This document shows positions 58,033-64,000 of a DNA stretch of 64,000 nucleotides, in pieces (within the stretch, counting starts at the first letter, position 1; each line of letters opens with the position of its first letter). Position numbers and translations under genes: made by a program. The stretch lies in assembly GCF_042653925.1 (NCBI RefSeq), contig NZ_JBHSFQ010000021.1, positions 1 through 64,000 on the forward strand. The letters run 5' to 3'. The stretch comes from Nocardiopsis_B mangrovi. GTDB lineage: Bacteria > Actinomycetota > Actinomycetes > Streptosporangiales > Streptosporangiaceae. The notes below the pieces were generated by a model that did no database searches, was not told the origin of the DNA, and was given only the letters and a program-made list of their open reading frames with translations.

Positions 58033-61000
58033 TCACAGGTCGTGGCGGGCCGCGGCCGGGGTCGCCCCGGGGGCGCAGGCGGGTGCGGGGAAGAAGCCGG
58101 TCCGGGTGAGGTGGCCGACGTAGCGGGCCAGCAGGCCGGCGTCGACGGCCGGCGCGGCGATCCCGCTGCCGGTCAGGCCCGCGTCGGCGTTGCGCCGGTC
58201 GAAGCGCAGCCCGCCGAACGCGAAGACCGTGGGCAGCACGTCGCTGAGGAGCGCGGCCGCCTCCAGGCCGGTGCCCGGGGCGTGGTCGCCGGCCCGCTGT
58301 GCGAGCAGCTCCCGCCACCCGGAGTCGGGGAGCGCGCGGAGTTCGTGGCCGCCGGCGCGGAGCGCGTCGATGAGCACGCGGAACGGGACCGGGTCGGGGC
58401 ACGTCAGGTGGTGGGTCCGGCCCAGGGCCCCGGGATGCCGGGAGATCCGCACGACCATGCGCGCCACGTGGTCGACGGGAACGAGGTCGACCACGGCGCC
58501 GTCTCGGGTGGCGCTCTCCGGGACGGCGCCCAGCATGACCATGGCGCGGACGAGGTGCCACAGGGTGTCGTCGGTGCCGCCGATGCCGGTCAGCGAATGC
58601 CCGCTGATCCGCCCGGGCCGGTGGACGGTGACGGGCAGGCCGTGCGCGGCCGCCGCGCCGAGCAGTTCCTCCGCCACCCACTTGCCGGCGACGTAGCCGC
58701 TGGGCAGGACCGCGGTGGCGGGCGGGCGGCGGTCCTCGGTGAGGACGGCGGGGTTGTCGTTGCGGGACACGGCCACCGCCGCGGTCGACACGAAGTGGAC
58801 CGGGACCGCCCGTCCGCGGGCGGCGAGCCGGATGACCTCGCGGGTGCCGTGGACGTTGTGGGACCGCAGCCGCGCGTAGGGCTCGACCGCGCTGACGCGC
58901 GCCCCGTTGTGGTAGATGACGTCGATCCGTCCGGCGAGTTCGCTGAAGCGCTCCTCGGTGAGGCCGAGCAGCGGCCGGGCGAGGTCGCCGGGGACCGCGG
59001 TGATCCGGGCGCCGTCCGCCGGCCCGGGGCCGACCCCGTGGCGGAGCATGTTGCGCCGGATGCGGTCGGCCCCGCCCGCCTCGTCGCCGGCGCGGACCAG
59101 GCAGTGCACGGTCGCGCGGGTGCGGTCGAGCAGTTCGCGCAGCAGGGCGGCGCCGAGGAAGCCGGTGGCCCCGGTGAGCAGGATGTGCTCGGGGTCGGCG
59201 CCGCGGTCCGGGTCGGCCGTCCCGGCGGCGGCGATGGCGATGCGCGGGTCCAGGACGGCGTCGGCGGCGAGGACGACCGCGGGATCGGGGTCGGTGCGGG
59301 TGGCGCCGGCCGCACCGCGCGGCCCGGCGGCGGCCGCCGCTTCACGGGCGATCGCGGCCACGGTCTGGAGTTCGAAGAGCCGGCGCACCGTCAGGTCGGC
59401 GCCGGTGCGGTCGCGCACACCGCTGAGCAGCCGCGGCACCAGCAGCGAGTGCCCGCCGAGGTCGAAGAAGCCGTCGTCGGCGCCGACCTGGTCCCGGGAC
59501 AGCCCGAGGACGTCGGCGAACAGGGCGCACAGGGTGTGTTCGAGGTCGGTGCGCGGGGGCCGCCCCGTGGTGGCCGGGCCGTAGCAGGGGGCGGGCAGGG
59601 CGGCCTTGTCGAGCTTGCCGCTGGGCAGGGTGGGCAGCGCCGGGAGGGGGACGACGGCGGCGGGGGTCAGGTAGCCGGGGAGGTGCGCGGCGGCGTGGCG
59701 GCGCAGCTCCGCGGGGTCGGCCGGGTCGGCGTCGGGGGCGGGGACGACGTAGGCGACGAGGCGCCGGTCGCCGGGGCGGTCCTCGCGGGCGACGACGGCG
59801 GCGCGGCCGACGGCCGGGTGGCGTTCGAGGACGGCGGCGACCTCTCCTGGCTCGATCCGGAACCCGCGGATCTTGACCTGGTCGTCGGCGCGGCCCACGA
59901 ACTCCAGGTGCCCGGACCTGGTCCACCGCGCGAGGTCGCCCGTCCGGTACATCCGGGTGCCGGGGCGGCCGAACGGGTCGGCCACGAACCGGGCGGCGGT
60001 GAGGCCGGGTCGGCCGAGGTAGCCGCGGGCCAGGCCGGGGCCGGCGACGTAGAGCTCGCCCGCGGCCCCGGGCGGCATCGGGGCGAGGCGGTCGTCGAGG
60101 ACGTAGCAGCGCGCGTCGACGGTGGGCCGTCCGATGGGCGGCGGGCCGTCGCCCGACAGCGGGGCGCTCAGCGTGGCGCACACGGTGGTCTCGGTCGGGC
60201 CGTAGCCGTTGATGAGGCGGCGCCCGGGCGCCCACGCCGCGGCCAGGCGGCCGGGGAGCTCCTCGCCGGAGGAGATGATCGACGACACCCCCGGCAGGTC
60301 GGCGGGGTCCATGGCGGCCAGGACCGCCGGGGGAAGGGTGGCGTGGGTGACGCGCCGGCGGGCCGCGAGTCCGGCGAGTCCGTGGCCGGGGGCGATCTCG
60401 TCGGCGGCCGCGCTGACCAGGGTGGCGCCCGCGGCGAGGGCGCCCAGGATCTCCCACACCGCGCCGTCGAATCCGATCGGGGCGAATTGCAGGACGCGGC
60501 TGTCCGGCGTCACGCCGAAGCGCTCGCGGTTGGCCGCCGCCAGGCCGGGGAGGCCGGTGTGGGTGACGACCACGCCCTTGGGCCGTCCGGTGGACCCCGA
60601 GGTGAAGATGGTGTAGGCGGGGTGCGCCGGGTGCAGCGGGGTGGTCCGCTCGGCGTCGGCGACCGGGGTCGCCGGGAGCCCGGCGGCCTCGGCCTCGATG
60701 TCGTCGAGGGCGACCGCCGGCGCGTCCGCGGCGGGCAGGCCGGCCAGGGTCGCGTCGGTGCCGAGGATGAGAACGGGGCGGGTGTCGGCGAGCATCCCGC
60801 CCAGTCGCTCGCCGGGCTGGCCGGGGTCGAGCGGGAGGTAGCCGGCGCCGGATGCCAGGACCGCGAGCAGGGCGGCCACCTGGTCGGCGGAGCGCGGCAG
60901 GGCGATGGCGACGAAGCGCTCGGGGCCGGCTCCGCGGGCGATGAGCGCCCGGGCCAGCCGGTTGGCGCGCGCGCTCAGCTCGCCGTAGGTCCAGGTGGTG

Positions 61001-64000
61001 TCGGCGTGGGTGAGCGCGGGGGCGCCGGGCGTGCGGGCGGCCTGGCTGTCGAACAGGACGGGGTAGGGCACCCGGGGCAGGTCGCGCGCGGTGTCGTTCC
61101 AGGTCTCCAGGGTGCGGTGGCGTTCGTCGGGGTCGAGGACGCCGAGGTCCCCGATACGCCGGCCGGGGTCGGCGGCTGCGGAGTCGAGCAGCCGGATCAG
61201 CCGCCGCACGAGCGCGTCGATGGTGGCGCGGTCGAAGACGGCGGTGCCGAACTCGGCGATCCCCCCGAGGCCGAGCGGCGCGCCGTCGTCGTCGAGGTAC
61301 TCCGTGAGGCTGAGCACCAGGTCGAACCGGCAGGTCCCGGTTCCCATGAGGTCGATCTCGGCGGTCATACCCGGCTGCGGTCGACCTACCGCGGGCGCGT
61401 TCTGGAGGGCCAGCATGACCTGGAACAGGGGGTGGTGGGCCAGGGACCGGGCGGGGCGGATCTCCTCGACGAGCCGTTCGAACGGCAGGTCCTGGTGGGC
61501 GTGTGCGGCGAGGGCGACCTCCCGGACCCGGTCCAGCAGGTCGCGGAACCGGGGGTCGCCGGAGGTGTCGGTGCGCAGGACGAGGGTGTTGACGAAGAAG
61601 CCGACGAGGTCGTCCAAGGCGTCGTCGGTGCGGCCGGCGATCGGGCTGCCGATCGGGATGTCGGTACCGGCGCCCAGCCGGGTCAGCAGGGCGGCGAAGC
61701 CGGCGTGCAGCACCATGAACAGGGTGGCGCCGTGGCTCTGGGCCAGGTCGGTGAGGGCGCGGTGCAGCGGGGCGGTGATCTCGAAGCGGACGCGGTCGCC
61801 GTGGTGCGCGGGGACCGGCGGGTGGGGCCGGTCGGTGGGCAGGGCGATGCGTTCGGGGAGCCCGTCCAGGGTGCGGCGCCAGTGGTCGAGCTGGCGGCCG
61901 GCCGGGCTCCCGGGGCCGTCGCCGAGCAGGTCGCGCTGCCAGAGCGTGTAGTCGGCGTACTGCACGGGCAGGGGCGGCCATTCCGGTGCGCCGCCGGCGG
62001 TGCGGGCGGCGTAGGCGGTGGCGAGGTCGCGTCCGAGCGGGGCCAGGGACCAGCCGTCGCAGGCGATGTGGTGCAGGACCAGGACCAGCACGTGGGCGTC
62101 CTCGGCCGTCCGGAACAGGGCCGCGCGGATCGGGGGTTCGGAGTCGATGGCGAAGGGGCGCCGGGCCGCCTGGTCGGCGAGTGCTTCCAGGTCGCCGGGG
62201 GTGGTCTCGGTGAAGGTGAACTCCGGGCGCGCCCCGTCGAGCACCACCTGGTGCGGGATGCCGCCGTCGTCGGCCATGACGGTGCGCAGGCTCTCGTGCC
62301 GGGCGGCGACGTCGGCCAGCGCCGCGCGCAGCGCGTCGCGGTCGAGCCGTCCGGAGAGCCGGACGCGCAGGGGGACGTTGTAGGTGGCCGTGGGCCCTTC
62401 CAGGCGGTACAGGAACCACAGGCGCGCCTGCGCGTGGGACAGCGGGAGCCGGTCCGGACGGGGCCGGGGGGCGAGCGCGCCCCGGGCGGCGGTGCCGCCG
62501 AGGCGGTGCACGAGGTCGGCGACGCGGGGCGCCTCGAAGACCGCGCGCACCGGCAGCTCGATGCCGAGCGCGGTGCGGATCCGGCTGGCGAGCCGGGTGG
62601 CCGACAGGGAGTGCCCGCCGAGGTCGAAGAAGTCGTCGTCGATGGTCACCGAGGGGGCGCCGAGGATCTCGGCGAAGAGCGCGCACAGGCGCTCCTCCAT
62701 CGGGGTGCGGGGCGCGCGGCCGTCGGCGACGGCCCCGGAGCGGGGTGCGGGCAGGGCCGCGCGGTCGACCTTGCCGTTGCGGGTGAGGGGCAGCCGTTCC
62801 AGCGCCATGATGTGGCGGGGCACCATGTGGTCGGGCAGCCGCTCGGCCAGGTGGGTGCGGACCCGCGCGAGCAGGGCCCCGGCCTGGCGCGACAGGTGGG
62901 GGCTGTTGGTGTGGCGGGCGGGGTCGGTGCCGGCTCCGCCGGGCGGGCGGTACAGGCTCGCGGGCGGGGTGTCGGGGCCCTCCCGCGGGTCGAGGAAGTG
63001 CACGTCGAGGCTGCCGTCGGGGGTGCCGGCCCAGGTGGCGACGGTCCGGTGCCCGGTGCGGCGCGCGGCCTCGTACAGGTCCTCGGGGTCGGGGACGCCG
63101 GGTGCGGGCCGCTCCAGGGCGGTGCGGGCGAGGTCGGCGTCGCCCTCCTCGTGCAGCGCCCGCCAGGCCGCCGCCGCGGGGGCGACGCGGGCGTTGGGCA
63201 CGCCGACCAGCCGGATGTGGGGGGCGGGGCGCTCGGCGAGCAGGTCGGCCAGGTGGCCGGGGCCGGTGACGTCGGCCCCCCACACGAGGTCGAGGGGGGC
63301 GGGTCCGGGCGGCCCCTGGGCGGCGGTGCGCAGCACGGCGTCGTAGCGGTACTGCGACATCTCGTTGTGGCGGCGCCCGCGTTTGACCCGCACGTCGGCG
63401 CCGGTCAGGCCGGGGACCACCGCGGCCAGGGCGGCGAAGTAGCAGGGGTCGACCATGAGCTCCTGCTCGGCCGCGATGTGCCGTTCGACGGCCGTGCGCA
63501 GCGCCGCCGCGCCGTCGACGGGGTCGGCGCGGCGCAGTGTGGTCTCGGTGTGGAAGAGGCGGGAGAGCCGCAGGTCGCGGACGTCGCCGACGAAGATCGC
63601 CCCGCCGGGGGCGAGCAGTCCGGCGGCGCGGCGCAGGACGTCGGTGAGGTAGCCCCCGTTGGGGAAGTACTGGACGACGGAGTTGACGACGATGGTGTCG
63701 AAGCGCCCGGCGGGCAGGCCGGCGGTGTCGTCGGCGGCGCCGACCCGCAGGTGGACGCGGCCGGCCAGGCCGGGGGTGCGGTCCACGTTGCGGCGCAGCG
63801 CGTCGATGGCGGGCGCCGAGAAGTCGGTGCCCCAGTACTCCTCGCAGTCGGGGGCGAGGCGGGCGAGCAGCAGGCCGGTGCCGACCCCGATCTCCAGCAC
63901 CCGGCGGGGGCGGAGCTCGCGGATGCGGTCGACGGTGGCGTCGCGCCATTCGTGCATGTGGTCGGCCGGGATGGGGCGGCCGTCGTAGCTGCTGTTCCAG
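58033..64000 (-). CDS. NRPS: partial A-nMT, PCP, C, A, PCP, reductase (runs off right edge)
   Basis: The 3' 1988 codons of an NRPS gene; its start lies beyond the window. From the edge: WNSSYDGRPIPADHMHEW and VLEIGVGTG mark an N-methyltransferase embedded in an adenylation domain, which resumes and ends with NGKVDRAALP (about 62770). Then PCP (DDDFFDLGGHSL, about 62620), condensation (HHIACDGWS, about 62060), adenylation (FTSGSTGRPKG to PSGKLDKAALP, about 61050-59600), PCP (DDGFFDLGGHSL, about 59450) and a terminal reductase (LLTGATGFLGAALL, about 59190 to the end). The second A pocket reads approximately D-G-W-T-I-S-G-V-C, roomy enough for an aromatic residue. Reductive release would give an N-methyl-dipeptide alcohol, as N-methyl-valyl-tryptophanol in teleocidin, lyngbyatoxin and pendolmycin assembly. 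Confidence 0.93.
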   Translation of the reverse strand, partial: WNSSYDGRPIPADHMHEWRDATVDRIRELRPRRVLEIGVGTGLLLARLAPDCEEYWGTDFSAPAIDALRRNVDRTPGLAGRVHLRVGAADDTAGLPAGRFDTIVVNSVVQYFPNGGYLTDVLRRAAGLLAPGGAIFVGDVRDLRLSRLFHTETTLRRADPVDGAAALRTAVERHIAAEQELMVDPCYFAALAAVVPGLTGADVRVKRGRRHNEMSQYRYDAVLRTAAQGPPGPAPLDLVWGADVTGPGHLADLLAERPAPHIRLVGVPNARVAPAAAAWRALHEEGDADLARTALERPAPGVPDPEDLYEAARRTGHRTVATWAGTPDGSLDVHFLDPREGPDTPPASLYRPPGGAGTDPARHTNSPHLSRQAGALLARVRTHLAERLPDHMVPRHIMALERLPLTRNGKVDRAALPAPRSGAVADGRAPRTPMEERLCALFAEILGAPSVTIDDDFFDLGGHSLSATRLASRIRTALGIELPVRAVFEAPRVADLVHRLGGTAARGALAPRPRPDRLPLSHAQARLWFLYRLEGPTATYNVPLRVRLSGRLDRDALRAALADVAARHESLRTVMADDGGIPHQVVLDGARPEFTFTETTPGDLEALADQAARRPFAIDSEPPIRAALFRTAEDAHVLVLVLHHIACDGWSLAPLGRDLATAYAARTAGGAPEWPPLPVQYADYTLWQRDLLGDGPGSPAGRQLDHWRRTLDGLPERIALPTDRPHPPVPAHHGDRVRFEITAPLHRALTDLAQSHGATLFMVLHAGFAALLTRLGAGTDIPIGSPIAGRTDDALDDLVGFFVNTLVLRTDTSGDPRFRDLLDRVREVALAAHAHQDLPFERLVEEIRPARSLAHHPLFQVMLALQNAPAVGRPQPGMTAEIDLMGTGTCRFDLVLSLTEYLDDDGAPLGLGGIAEFGTAVFDRATIDALVRRLIRLLDSAAADPGRRIGDLGVLDPDERHRTLETWNDTARDLPRVPYPVLFDSQAARTPGAPALTHADTTWTYGELSARANRLARALIARGAGPERFVAIALPRSADQVAALLAVLASGAGYLPLDPGQPGERLGGMLADTRPVLILGTDATLAGLPAADAPAVALDDIEAEAAGLPATPVADAERTTPLHPAHPAYTIFTSGSTGRPKGVVVTHTGLPGLAAANRERFGVTPDSRVLQFAPIGFDGAVWEILGALAAGATLVSAAADEIAPGHGLAGLAARRRVTHATLPPAVLAAMDPADLPGVSSIISSGEELPGRLAAAWAPGRRLINGYGPTETTVCATLSAPLSGDGPPPIGRPTVDARCYVLDDRLAPMPPGAAGELYVAGPGLARGYLGRPGLTAARFVADPFGRPGTRMYRTGDLARWTRSGHLEFVGRADDQVKIRGFRIEPGEVAAVLERHPAVGRAAVVAREDRPGDRRLVAYVVPAPDADPADPAELRRHAAAHLPGYLTPAAVVPLPALPTLPSGKLDKAALPAPCYGPATTGRPPRTDLEHTLCALFADVLGLSRDQVGADDGFFDLGGHSLLVPRLLSGVRDRTGADLTVRRLFELQTVAAIAREAAAAAGPRGAAGATRTDPDPAVVLAADAVLDPRIAIAAAGTADPDRGADPEHILLTGATGFLGAALLRELLDRTRATVHCLVRAGDEAGGADRIRRNMLRHGVGPGPADGARITAVPGDLARPLLGLTEERFSELAGRIDVIYHNGARVSAVEPYARLRSHNVHGTREVIRLAARGRAVPVHFVSTAAVAVSRNDNPAVLTEDRRPPATAVLPSGYVAGKWVAEELLGAAAAHGLPVTVHRPGRISGHSLTGIGGTDDTLWHLVRAMVMLGAVPESATRDGAVVDLVPVDHVARMVVRISRHPGALGRTHHLTCPDPVPFRVLIDALRAGGHELRALPDSGWRELLAQRAGDHAPGTGLEAAALLSDVLPTVFAFGGLRFDRRNADAGLTGSGIAAPAVDAGLLARYVGHLTRTGFFPAPACAPGATPAAARHDL

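Noticed and set aside
59342..63949. Minus-strand frame of about 1500 codons inside the NRPS gene
   Set aside because: Overlapping frame of the NRPS with Arg/Pro-rich translation and no domains.
1..64000. CRISPR arrays, rRNA, tRNA, insertion sequences
   Set aside because: No regularly spaced direct repeats, RNA gene signatures or transposase genes were seen. The Cas4-like gene is not accompanied by other cas genes.

Overview
The window looks like chromosome from a high-GC actinomycete. Most of it is strongly GC-rich, start codons are often GTG overlapping the previous stop, and it carries an ANTAR regulator, F420-type oxidoreductases, a SAM-IV riboswitch (a class known mainly from Actinobacteria) and a spore-associated-protein-like secreted protein. 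The gene set at the right end recalls Nocardiopsaceae such as Marinactinospora, but the genus is an inference.

Layout. 0.6-3.1 kb: two secreted proteins and a GAF-ANTAR regulator. 3.4-11.9 kb: a SAM-IV riboswitch leads a tightly overlapping operon for a spermidine/putrescine-type ABC importer plus hydantoinase/oxoprolinase subunits A and B. 12.3-17.6 kb: an M20 amidohydrolase, a VOC protein, and an operon of GNAT acetyltransferase plus polar amino-acid ABC importer. Together these resemble sulfur-amino-acid salvage sets. 17.7-24.4 kb: housekeeping-type genes on the minus strand (secreted protein, methyltransferase, F420-type reductase, Mut7-C RNase, a TetR/hydrolase pair with a clear operator, an LLM oxidoreductase). 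24.6-30.0 kb: a Tat-lipoprotein sugar ABC importer, an alpha/beta hydrolase and an L-talarate/galactarate dehydratase.

30.15-44.4 kb is a visibly lower-GC island of defence-type genes. It holds a STAND ATPase (nuclease-like N-terminus, NB-ARC, TPR), a cytosolic Ser/Thr kinase, and a four-gene operon divergent from the kinase: a Cas4/AddB-like iron-sulfur PD-(D/E)XK nuclease, a pPIWI_RE_Y-type protein that appears to lack its usual C-terminal nuclease domain, a DinG/XPD-type helicase with an Fe-S cysteine set, and a pPIWI-RE protein. This is the best candidate for a variant defence system not yet described.

44.6-47.5 kb: a CbiMNQO cobalt importer under a cobalamin riboswitch. 47.8-53.8 kb: a peptidoglycan-recognition amidase, a 50-residue lipoprotein, an HSL-type esterase, a zinc-less quinone oxidoreductase and a DPP-IV-type peptidase. 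54.0-64.0 kb, minus strand: an NRPS running off the right edge (partial A with embedded N-methyltransferase, PCP, C, A, PCP, terminal reductase), an MbtH-P450 fusion, a DMATS-type indole prenyltransferase and an SDR. That is the architecture and order of indolactam pathways (pendolmycin/teleocidin/lyngbyatoxin): N-methyl-valyl-tryptophanol, then indolactam, then a prenylated indolactam.
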